Shown one piece after another: positions 1 through 6,522 of a stretch of 14,429 nucleotides of DNA. Source of the DNA: Spirochaetia bacterium (lineage in GTDB: Bacteria > Spirochaetota > Spirochaetia > PWKH01); contig JAIPFS010000017.1 in the NCBI GenBank assembly GCA_021736545.1, positions 1-14,429 on the forward strand, in the 5' to 3' direction. The position numbers and the translations under genes were made by a program. How positions within the stretch are numbered: the stretch's first letter is position 1; each line of letters opens with the position of its first letter. The notes under the pieces are model-generated. The model worked only from the letters and a program-made list of their open reading frames with translations, made no database searches and was not told where the DNA came from.

Positions 1-490
1 TAATTTTAGCAATTTCCTGAAGATCAGTCTCTTCATTATTAGTCGAAGCAATTTGTTTTTGGGCTTTCTGTATTTGTATAAGCTCATTGGCACGATTCAG
101 CGGCAGCCGAATTGTCCTCGATTTTTCACAAATTGATTTGAGAATAGCCTGGCGAATCCACCATACAGCATATGATATAAAATGATAGCCTTTATTTACA
201 TCAAATCGATCAATCGCGTTGAGTAAGCCAATATTGCCTTCATTTATAAGATCAAGAAGTGGAATACCTTGATTCTGATATTTTTTTGCCACATTCACTA
301 CAAATCGTAAGTTGGAAGTAACAAGTTTCTGCTTAGCATCTTCATCACCATTTGCAGCTCTTTGAGCATAATCTACTTCCTCCTCCCGTTTCAGGAGAGG
401 AATTCGGTTGATCTCTTTTAAGTACATTGAGAGTATATTTTCATCGTCAGAATTAACCTGGTCAAGTTTCAGCATTTTTTCATTTTTCAT
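1..490 (-). CDS. Sigma-70 family RNA polymerase sigma factor, group 2 (RpoD/RpoS-like), 3' end cut by window edge
   Basis: This gene encodes a promoter-recognition subunit of RNA polymerase. The first 163 codons are visible, starting at ATG 490 with AGGAGG (497-502) six bases upstream. The protein begins almost directly with region 1.2 (about residues 14-46, SDDENILSMYLKEINRIPLL) and lacks the acidic region 1.1 of primary sigma factors. Regions 2.1-2.4 follow (about 56-125): NLRFVVNVAKKY, INEGNIGLLNAIDRFD and the -10 recognition segment FISYAVWWIRQAI. Region 3 starts near residue 127 (RTIRLPLNRANEL); region 4 lies outside the window. Absence of region 1.1 and the sigma-54 promoter directly upstream favour an alternative, RpoS-type factor over the housekeeping RpoD. 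A short RpoD like that of Bacteroidetes cannot be excluded from half a protein. Confidence 0.93.
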   Translation of the reverse strand, partial: MKNEKMLKLDQVNSDDENILSMYLKEINRIPLLKREEEVDYAQRAANGDEDAKQKLVTSNLRFVVNVAKKYQNQGIPLLDLINEGNIGLLNAIDRFDVNKGYHFISYAVWWIRQAILKSICEKSRTIRLPLNRANELIQIQKAQKQIASTNNEETDLQEIAKI

Positions 491-520
491 GGATAACCTC
501 CTGCTGCTTTTACATATTAC

Positions 521-537
521 ATGCAAAGAATGTGCCA
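521..537 (-). promoter_or_regulatory. Sigma-54 (-24/-12) promoter of the sigma factor gene
   Basis: Read on the minus strand the sequence is TTGGCACATTCTTTGCAT. It carries TGGCAC (537-532), five bases, then TTGCA (526-522). This matches the RpoN consensus YTGGCACGNNNNTTGCW, with only the base after TGGCAC differing. With the conserved C at -12, transcription should start near 511. That gives a leader of about 21 nt that just includes the AGGAGG at 497-502 and the ATG at 490. The match, spacing and position agree. A sigma-54 promoter needs an AAA+ activator, and one is encoded at 3995-5356. Confidence 0.85.
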
Positions 538-622
538 AATTAGTTTCATAGGAAAATAGGATAGCAGAAGTTTTATAAATAACTATATAGTAAATAATTA
601 TAATTTACTACTAAATAAAGAA

Positions 623-643
623 CATGGTTCATCCATGGTGAAT
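623..643 (-). promoter_or_regulatory. Candidate activator-binding repeats upstream of the sigma-54 promoter
   Basis: Two CATGGT direct repeats start at 623 and 634, exactly 11 bp apart. The second is part of an imperfect palindrome centred on CCATGG (633-638) with TTCA/TGAA arms. They lie about 110-130 bp upstream of the predicted sigma-54 start site, a usual distance for enhancer-binding sites. Assignment to the NtrC-family regulator is inference only. Confidence 0.25.
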
Positions 644-719
644 AGAAAAATATGACAGGATATTTCAGATTATACCGGGTCAAAATTACACATTACAGAA
701 AAATTCCTTATGAATTGTG

Positions 720-1265
720 TCATTTTTTCCCATCATTACTGCTGCTCTTGAAAAATGGTAATATTTGACCCATTGCCTGCTGATTTTCATTGCCGGAAAG
801 ATCAATTTCGGGAAAAGCAATGAAAATTGATTGATACACATTGCATCTTTGATAATAATCCAAAGTCATCAATCCTTCAGTATCCTTTACTTCCATCCAA
901 GCAGACTTAAGCAGATCGTGAATCATATCACTTTCAGCAAGAGAGCTTAACTGCTTTTTTCTCTTTGTAGCAAGGTATTTCATCAGCTGTATTCGATAAA
1001 ATGTTTTCCATTCAAAATCTCCAAAATCATCAGTTTCACTGGTATCTCTGAGCATTGCCGCATTCTGCCAGCAGCGATAAGCATAATTATTCTGCCCTAG
1101 CTGTTTTAATGCAATCCCCATAAAAAAAAGAATTTCACTGAGTTTGATATTTTTTTCCACAGGACATTTCTCCAAAGCCTCCCGTAAATAGTGAACTGCC
1201 TGTTCATAGTTACGGCTGAATAATTCCTGCTTCCCTTGCTTTAAATATGTATTCCACCTTTCCAT
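720..1265 (-). CDS. TPR-like helical repeat protein of unknown function
   Basis: The 181-residue protein has no signal peptide or membrane segment. The N-terminal half has tetratricopeptide-like helices: about residues 5-36 (YLKQGKQELFSRNYEQAVHY, then LREALEKCP) and about 42-73 (LSEILFFMGIALKQLGQNNY, then AYRCWQNAAML). This pattern usually serves protein-protein binding. The C-terminal half is rich in aromatic and charged residues and I do not recognise it. The gene starts at ATG 1265 without a visible Shine-Dalgarno sequence, and its likely promoter sits almost on the start codon. It is divergent from groES and upstream of the sigma factor gene on the same strand (229-nt gap). A regulatory link to the sigma factor is possible but unproven. 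Confidence 0.7.
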   Translation of the reverse strand: MERWNTYLKQGKQELFSRNYEQAVHYLREALEKCPVEKNIKLSEILFFMGIALKQLGQNNYAYRCWQNAAMLRDTSETDDFGDFEWKTFYRIQLMKYLATKRKKQLSSLAESDMIHDLLKSAWMEVKDTEGLMTLDYYQRCNVYQSIFIAFPEIDLSGNENQQAMGQILPFFKSSSNDGKK

Positions 1266-1274
1266 AACAATATC

Positions 1275-1304
1275 AATATACGGATATATACTTACTTAAG
1301 ACAA
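1275..1304 (-). promoter_or_regulatory. Candidate sigma-70 promoter of the TPR gene
   Basis: On the minus strand TTGTCT (1304-1299) and TATATT (1280-1275) are 18 bp apart. A start site near 1268 would leave only about three to five bases before ATG 1265. This fits the absence of a Shine-Dalgarno sequence and would make the mRNA essentially leaderless. The region is AT-rich, so chance matches are likely. Confidence 0.35.
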
Positions 1305-1353
1305 GTTTTTTTTGGATCCAAAGAGAAAGTCTGGAAAATAAGGTAATTGCTGG

Positions 1354-1371
1354 GAAAATTTTAAAATTTTC
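1354..1371. promoter_or_regulatory. Perfect 18-bp palindrome next to the groES -35 element
   Basis: GAAAATTTTAAAATTTTC is identical to its reverse complement and directly abuts the -35 hexamer of groES. It could be an operator or an A/T-rich UP-like element. It is not the CIRCE element of HrcA-controlled chaperone genes. Confidence 0.4.
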
Positions 1372-1400
1372 TTGACCATTCATTTTTACTTGCTTATATT
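1372..1400 (+). promoter_or_regulatory. Sigma-70 promoter of groES
   Basis: TTGACC (1372-1377) and TATATT (1395-1400) are separated by exactly 17 bp. A start near 1407 gives a leader of about 47 nt ending in AGGAGG (1440-1445), eight bases before the groES ATG. Confidence 0.75.
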
Positions 1401-1453
1401 TTTCACAAAAGAAAAAAACGAAACTCTATTTTCATTCTCAGGAGGAATTAATT

Positions 1454-1723
1454 ATGAAGATTCAACCCCTTGCTGATCGTGTCCTTGTGAAGATCGAAGA
1501 AGTTGAAGAGAAAACTGCCAGTGGAATATTTATTCCGCAGACAGCTCAGGAAAAAACACAGACAGCTGAAGTTGTCGCGGTCGGCGATGATAAAGATGTT
1601 ATCAACGTAAAACCCGGCCAGAAAATCATGTATGATAAATACGCGGGCACATCAGTCAAAGTTGATGGAAATGAACATCTCTTATTGAGGATGTCCGATA
1701 TTCTGGCAATTATTGAAGACTGA
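1454..1723 (+). CDS. groES: Co-chaperonin GroES (10 kDa chaperonin)
   Basis: GroES forms the heptameric lid of the GroEL folding chamber in the cytoplasm. The protein has 89 residues, slightly shorter than the usual 95-97. It opens with KIQPLADRVLVKIEE, the conserved first beta strands. A mobile loop (about 17-33) follows, with the GroEL-contacting hydrophobic tripeptide IFI at 25-27 in the motif TASGIFIPQTAQEK. The core contains AEVVAVG and PGQKIMYDKYAGT, and the C-terminus has the typical MSDILAIIED. AGGAGG at 1440-1445 fixes the start. No groEL follows. The gene is monocistronic, ending at a terminator opposite the convergent dinG-like gene. Separate groES and groEL loci are, from memory, also found in treponemes. 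Confidence 0.97.
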   Translation: MKIQPLADRVLVKIEEVEEKTASGIFIPQTAQEKTQTAEVVAVGDDKDVINVKPGQKIMYDKYAGTSVKVDGNEHLLLRMSDILAIIED

Positions 1724-1770
1724 AAAGCTGAATCAAAAATACGCACGTAGTTTTTTTTGACCAGCATGTC

Positions 1771-1817
1771 AAAAGACCTTGCAGCAGATAACAAAAATCT
1801 GCAGCAGGGTCTCTTTT
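1771..1817. terminator. Bidirectional intrinsic terminator between groES and the murG-dinG operon
   Basis: Arms at 1774-1788 and 1798-1812 form a 15-position stem with one G-U wobble and one A-A mismatch, closed by a 9-base A-rich loop. The stem is flanked by AAAA (1771-1774) on the left and TTTT (1814-1817) on the right, so it has a short U-tract in both directions. This fits termination of the two convergent transcripts. Confidence 0.75.
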
Positions 1818-1881
1818 ATGTTTGGCTGATATTATGCTTGGCTGATATCTGCCTACTATATCTGCCTACTATATCTGCCTA
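1818..1881. repeat. Two short tandem repeats in the convergent intergenic region
   Basis: A 15-bp unit (ATGTTTGGCTGATAT at 1818, ATGCTTGGCTGATAT at 1834) occurs twice with a 16-bp period. It runs into a perfect 13-bp tandem repeat, ATCTGCCTACTAT, starting at 1847, 1860 and 1873 (2.7 copies). The array lies between the terminator and the dinG stop codon and is non-coding. It probably arose by replication slippage. Confidence 0.85.
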
Positions 1882-1902
1882 GTGATTTCTGAAGGTAATA
1901 GT

Positions 1903-4002
1903 TTACTGATAGAGAAAATTCTCAATATCGGAAATCATGTGTTCATTCTCCTTTATGGACCTCAGTGTTTCCGGCAATGAATTCAGAAGCAGGGCTCCAT
2001 ACTGTTTTTTTACAATACGATTATCAAGAATACAGACAATTCCATGATCATCGGTTTTCCTCATAAGCCGTCCAAAGCCCTGTTTCAGTTTAAGACTTGC
2101 CCTAGGCAGAGCCAGATCCATGAATGGATATCTCCCTCTATTTTTAAGATCTTCCTCCTTGGCAAGATAGACAGGATCCGTGGGAACCTGAAATGGAAGT
2201 CGAGTAATAACTACCTGTTTAAGGGCATCTCCAGGTATATCGACGCCTTCCCAGAAAGACTCAGTGGCTAGCAGAACATTTTTACCGGCCTGTTTGAAAG
2301 TTTCCAGCAGCAGCTGCCTATTACTGCCCTTTATCTGCTTTAAAATGGTGAAATCTTGGGGCAGACTCTTTTTCAGAGCATCATAAAGTGCATTCAGCAG
2401 TGAGAATGATGTGAAAAGGATAAGAGTTTTACCCTCTGCCGTCTCAACAAGCTGCTGCAGGGTTTTCTCTAAATATTCGGTATATTTCTGAAGTTCCTGA
2501 ACCGGCGGGGCATTGACTGGAACTGCCAGGAGAACTCTTTTTTTATAGTCAAAAGGCGATGAAATAATTTTTTCAAGGATTCTTTCGGAAGCAATTGTAT
2601 TCAGACCGAGGGGTTCTTTCCAATAGGAAAACTGTTTATTTACCGACATAGTGGCGGAAGTATTTACTATAGTTTTCATTCTTGAAAAAAACGAATCATA
2701 TAAGGTTCCTGCTATTGATTTGGGTGTTCTGTGATAATAGAGAATTGCATCCCTTTTTTTCGTGTTTCTATTTAATGACGTATCAATCCAGAAAATGGTA
2801 TCTCCCTGTTCCTTGTATGATGAAAAACTTTTTATTATTTTCTCAAATTTTTCTAGTCGAATAATTTGCGCATGAAACACATAGAGCTGAAATATGATTT
2901 CTTCATCTTCATCCACACTTGCATGAATTTTCTCAAGAATCTTTCTGAGAGATGTAATCTCATCAGCAAAATTTATCAAAGCTTTCTGAATTTCTGTAAA
3001 GGGTCTCTGCAGATTGGGATCAAGCCACATACTTTTTCGCTTACCCAGTAGATTTGTGAATAGATCATCCAATTTTTCTGCAGAAGCTTTTGTCTTTTTC
3101 GCTTGATTATCCACTTTCTTGAATTCATCTGCTGCACTTGAGTATTTTTGTATGGCACTCAAAATTTGATTACTTCTCTTTAGGCTTGAGGAGTTTGTAA
3201 TAATGGATAAGATTTTATAGAGTCCAAGAATGGTATATTGGTCGGAAAAATACTGGGAAGCATGATGTTCAAGGTGATGTGCTTCATCACATATCACGTG
3301 ATCAAAAGGCGGAAGCAGTGCAGCCTCTTCGTAGCTGTCGTTCTCATATTTCAAGGAGATATCAGCAAATAGGACATGATGATTAACCACGGTGATCTGA
3401 GATAAGGCTGCTTTTTTCCTTGCTTTATATACAAAACACTGTGCATAAAATTCGCAGCGATACCCGAGGCAGGTATCGCTCTCAGAACAGACCTGCCTCC
3501 AGACAGACTCTTCAGGGGATGGGGTCATCTCATGCTTCATTCCTGTCCGTGTCTTCCGGGACCAGTCATATATTCTTCCAATTTCTGTCCCTTCCGATTC
3601 AATCAGCAGCGGATTATCCTGTATCTGCTGCTCCATGCTTTTTAAACAGAGATAATTGTTCCTTCCCATGAGCAGCGAAAAACGAAGTGCAGGATCCATT
3701 TTATCAGCTAGGAAAGGGAGATCCTTCTCAAAAAGCTGCTGCTGCAAATTAATAGTTGCAGTTGAAATGATAATGTGATCATCCGGGTGCAGCTGAGACC
3801 ACATAATGGCAGGGATGAGGTACGCAAAGGACTTGCCTATTCCAGTACCGGCTTCAATCACAGCGATTTTATCTTCGTTAAAGGCGTCACAGATGGAATC
3901 AGCCATTTCGCCTTGTCCATCCCGAGCTTCGTAACTGCTGATAGCACGGGTAACTGCAGAATCCTCTGCAAGATAGTCTAAACAGGTTTCTTTATTAATC
4001 AA
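1903..4002 (-). CDS. dinG: DinG/XPD-family iron-sulfur ATP-dependent DNA helicase
   Basis: This is a superfamily 2 5'-3' helicase of the DinG type, about 699 residues, acting on DNA repair or replication intermediates. It has a Q-motif-like YEARDGQ (24-30) and Walker A AGTGIGKS (51-58). Cysteines at 119, 178, 183 and 189 have the 5- and 6-residue spacing of the E. coli DinG 4Fe-4S cluster. The Walker B box is DEAH (239-242). A late ATESFWEGVDIPGDAL motif and the arginine-finger motif QGFGRLMRK follow. There is no N-terminal exonuclease domain. I chose TTG 4002 because it overlaps the preceding regulator stop by eight bases. The ATG at 4080 would overlap that gene by 86 bases and has no ribosome site. 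The gene ends the murG operon. It could equally be the paralogue YoaA. Confidence 0.9.
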   Translation of the reverse strand: MINKETCLDYLAEDSAVTRAISSYEARDGQGEMADSICDAFNEDKIAVIEAGTGIGKSFAYLIPAIMWSQLHPDDHIIISTATINLQQQLFEKDLPFLADKMDPALRFSLLMGRNNYLCLKSMEQQIQDNPLLIESEGTEIGRIYDWSRKTRTGMKHEMTPSPEESVWRQVCSESDTCLGYRCEFYAQCFVYKARKKAALSQITVVNHHVLFADISLKYENDSYEEAALLPPFDHVICDEAHHLEHHASQYFSDQYTILGLYKILSIITNSSSLKRSNQILSAIQKYSSAADEFKKVDNQAKKTKASAEKLDDLFTNLLGKRKSMWLDPNLQRPFTEIQKALINFADEITSLRKILEKIHASVDEDEEIIFQLYVFHAQIIRLEKFEKIIKSFSSYKEQGDTIFWIDTSLNRNTKKRDAILYYHRTPKSIAGTLYDSFFSRMKTIVNTSATMSVNKQFSYWKEPLGLNTIASERILEKIISSPFDYKKRVLLAVPVNAPPVQELQKYTEYLEKTLQQLVETAEGKTLILFTSFSLLNALYDALKKSLPQDFTILKQIKGSNRQLLLETFKQAGKNVLLATESFWEGVDIPGDALKQVVITRLPFQVPTDPVYLAKEEDLKNRGRYPFMDLALPRASLKLKQGFGRLMRKTDDHGIVCILDNRIVKKQYGALLLNSLPETLRSIKENEHMISDIENFLYQ

Positions 4003-5356
4003 TATTATAATCCAGTAGTTTTCTATGCAGAGTCTTGCGTCCGATATCCAGTACTTCTGCTGTTTTTGATTTATTGCCATTATAAAAATTCAGCGTAGCT
4101 TCAATAATTCGCTTCTGAGCATCAGACATGCTCGATCCTATGGGGATTCGAATAGAGTCTACATCCTGCCCGGATATCACTGAGGGCGGCAGATCAGTGG
4201 TATCAATCACATTTTTTTTGCAGAGAACTACAGAGCTTTCTATGCAGTTTCTTAATTCACGAATATTTCCCGGCCATGAATAATTATATAATACGGCATG
4301 GGCCTTTGCGGTTATTCCTTCGATGTTTTTCCCATTCTCCTTGTTGAATTCCTTCAGAAAGGCAGTTGCAAGAAGCGGAATATCCTCTTTACGTTCACGA
4401 AGAGGAGGCACATCTATATTTACAACATTCAGTCGGTAAAAAAGATCCTCTCTAAAATTTCCGTTCGTTATCTCCTCTTTCAGGTTCTTATTTGTGGCAG
4501 AGATAATTCGGACATCTACAGATAGGGTTTTTTCTCCCCCTACCCGTTCAAACTTGCGCTCCTGCAAAACCCTGAGAATTTTTATCTGCACTTGTGCATT
4601 TATTTCCCCAATTTCATCAAGAAATATTGTTCCGGAATCAGAAAGCTCAAAACGGCCCCTTTTTTGGGCTGCCGCACCGGTAAAGGAACCTTTTTCGTGA
4701 CCGAATAATTCGCTTTCCAGAAGTGATTCAGACAGGGCTGCACAATGCACCTTGATATAGGGTCCTTTAGCACGATCGGATTGTTCATGCAGGGCATCTG
4801 CAATTAACTCTTTTCCCACTCCGCTTTCCCCGGTAATAAGGACTGAAGCTTTTGTGGCAGCTACCTGCTGGACAACCTCCATCACTCTTTTCATTTTTGA
4901 GCTTTTCCCAATAATGGGAGATATTTTCTGCTTCTTTTTTAATGTATCGACTTCTTCCTGGAGAGCTCGATGCTTGAGGTATAATTCCCTGTTGGATAAT
5001 GCTCTTTTTATGAGCAGGGTTAGTCTATCCAAATTGACTGGTTTCGTTACAAAATCAAAAGCACCGTCCCGCATGGCATTAACTGCGGATTCTATTGTTC
5101 CATGGCCTGTTAATATGATAACAGGAACGGTAGGATATGCGGATGATATCTTCTTCAGGAGATCTTCACCTGACATTTTGGGCATTTTCAGATCAGCAAT
5201 TACGGCATCTATCTCCTGAGAATTTACGATATTCCAAGCCTGCAGCCCATGTTCCGCGGTCACTACACGATATCCATCCAATTCAAGGGACTTGGCGAGT
5301 CCGGATCGAATATTTTTTTCATCATCCACTATTAAAATGGTAAATTCCATACTCAT
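3995..5356 (-). CDS. NtrC-family sigma-54-dependent response regulator (Rrp2/AtoC-like)
   Basis: This 453-residue enhancer-binding activator opens promoters held by sigma-54 polymerase. The receiver domain (1-120) has acidic residues D11, D12, phospho-acceptor D55 and the conserved K105. The AAA+ domain (about 146-385) has Walker A GESGVGK (176-182), the sigma-54-contacting loop GSFTGA (223-228), Walker B TIFLDE (243-248) and the arginine segment FREDLFYRLN. A Fis-type helix-turn-helix (about 410-453) ends the protein, so all parts for activation are intact. The start ATG overlaps the kinase stop as ATGA, with AGGAGG just upstream; a second ATG two codons later is possible. Its pairing with the soluble kinase and its place after murG, cvpA and holB match Borrelia rrp2. 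Its likely target in this window is the promoter at 521-537. Confidence 0.95.
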   Translation of the reverse strand: MSMEFTILIVDDEKNIRSGLAKSLELDGYRVVTAEHGLQAWNIVNSQEIDAVIADLKMPKMSGEDLLKKISSAYPTVPVIILTGHGTIESAVNAMRDGAFDFVTKPVNLDRLTLLIKRALSNRELYLKHRALQEEVDTLKKKQKISPIIGKSSKMKRVMEVVQQVAATKASVLITGESGVGKELIADALHEQSDRAKGPYIKVHCAALSESLLESELFGHEKGSFTGAAAQKRGRFELSDSGTIFLDEIGEINAQVQIKILRVLQERKFERVGGEKTLSVDVRIISATNKNLKEEITNGNFREDLFYRLNVVNIDVPPLRERKEDIPLLATAFLKEFNKENGKNIEGITAKAHAVLYNYSWPGNIRELRNCIESSVVLCKKNVIDTTDLPPSVISGQDVDSIRIPIGSSMSDAQKRIIEATLNFYNGNKSKTAEVLDIGRKTLHRKLLDYNID

Positions 5357-6522
5357 TCTGCCTCCTGCTGCCAGTCAATCAAGGTCCGTTCATCCCTGGG
5401 GAGCGGCAGTGATATGGTGAAAGTTGTTCCTTTCCCCTCTATGGAGTTAATTGATATATCTCCCTGATGTTCTTTTATAACTTTATATACTACCGTCAAG
5501 CCTAAACCGGAACCGAAATCCTTTGTGGTGAAATAGGGTTCAAATATTTTACTCATATTTTTTTCCGGTATGCCGACACCGTTATCCTGAATATATATAT
5601 TTACTTTATCGTGTTCTTTTTCCGTACTTACCTTCAGGTTCCCTCCCTCAGGCATGGCTCCAATGGCGTTTTTAATAATATTCAGCAGTGCCTGCTTGAG
5701 ATATTTAGCATCTATTTCTACTTTCGGCAGTGAAGATAATAAATTAACGGTCAGGCTGATCTTATTCTCCTCAAGTTCGTACTTGACAAAGTCGAGCATC
5801 TCCTGAAGCAGGGCGTTGAGATCATCAGATTTCATACGCGTATCCATGGGTCTTACAGCAAAAAGGAAATCTACTACAATACTGTTCAGACGTTCAATTT
5901 CCTCATCGATAACATCAAGATATCCATATACATTTTCTTTCTCTAAATACCGCTTCTGTTCAACTTCTCTTCTCATCAACTGCAGGTGAATTCCAATAGA
6001 AGCTAATGGGTTTTTTATTTCATGTGCTACTCCAGCTGCAAGGGTTGTCAGCGAAGCCAGGTTTTCAGCTCTGCGGAAACGTGCCTCCTGTTTCTTTTTC
6101 TCAGTAATATCCCTCACAAGCACAATTGATCCTTCAACTTGTTTTTCACGGACAAAGGGGAAAACTGAAATGGAGAGAACGCAGAGGTTTGAACAATTTT
6201 CCAGATAAAACTCCTCATCCAGAATTTTATCTCCCTCAGGAACAACTGTATGCAGAAAATCAGCTATGTCGTCATCATTGACTGCTGTCCATAGTAAATG
6301 GAATTCCTGTTCCCCCGGATGTATGGGAAGCAGCCTATGGGCGGATTTATTTATCATAATTATTCGATGATTATTATCAGTCACAATAATTCCATCGTAG
6401 AGCGAATCAAGAACTCCTTCAAAACGCTCATTCTCACGAAGCAGCAGGTCAATGAGAGATTTTATCTGTTCTGTGTTCAGTTTGGGAAGTTTCTCCACTG
6501 CCCTTTCTATAAATTTTCTCAT
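5353..6522 (-). CDS. Soluble NtrB-type PAS sensor histidine kinase (Hk2/AtoS-like)
   Basis: This 389-residue kinase should phosphorylate the downstream sigma-54 activator. An N-terminal helical segment (1-40) precedes a PAS domain (about 34-140: GVLDSLYDGIIVTDNNHRII to VLVRDITEKKK). A HisKA dimerisation helix follows with phospho-acceptor H167 in AAGVAHEIKNPLASI. The C-terminal ATPase domain has an N box (LLNIIKNAIGAM), a G1 box (DNGVGIP), an F box (IFEPYFTTKD) and a G2 box (GSGLGLTVV). No membrane segment is visible, so it is cytoplasmic and senses an internal signal, probably through PAS. Its ATG overlaps the stop of the holB-like gene as ATGA and its own stop overlaps the regulator start, indicating translational coupling. 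Confidence 0.94.
   Translation of the reverse strand: MRKFIERAVEKLPKLNTEQIKSLIDLLLRENERFEGVLDSLYDGIIVTDNNHRIIMINKSAHRLLPIHPGEQEFHLLWTAVNDDDIADFLHTVVPEGDKILDEEFYLENCSNLCVLSISVFPFVREKQVEGSIVLVRDITEKKKQEARFRRAENLASLTTLAAGVAHEIKNPLASIGIHLQLMRREVEQKRYLEKENVYGYLDVIDEEIERLNSIVVDFLFAVRPMDTRMKSDDLNALLQEMLDFVKYELEENKISLTVNLLSSLPKVEIDAKYLKQALLNIIKNAIGAMPEGGNLKVSTEKEHDKVNIYIQDNGVGIPEKNMSKIFEPYFTTKDFGSGLGLTVVYKVIKEHQGDISINSIEGKGTTFTISLPLPRDERTLIDWQQEAE

Noticed and set aside
702..716. Hairpin after the TPR gene stop (AATTC/GAATT followed by Ts on the minus strand)
   Set aside because: The stem is only five mostly A-T pairs, too weak to call a terminator.
1266..1453. CIRCE heat-shock operator upstream of groES
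   Set aside because: No TTAGCACTC/GAGTGCTAA inverted repeat is present; the palindrome there has a different sequence.
1847..1881. CRISPR-like array
   Set aside because: The 13-bp units are directly contiguous, without spacers, and no cas gene is present. It is a simple tandem repeat.
4003..4080. Upstream ATG (4080) as the start of the dinG-like gene
   Set aside because: It would overlap the regulator by 86 bases, has no ribosome site, and adds 26 residues that are only an out-of-frame reading of the regulator's HTH region. TTG 4002 fits the family N-terminus.
4854..5219. Plus-strand open frame of 121 codons opposite the sigma-54 regulator
   Set aside because: It is antisense to a clearly coding gene with all catalytic motifs, has no ribosome site and no recognisable domain. 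The same holds for plus-strand frames at 3420-3671, 6298-6588 and 7523-7855.
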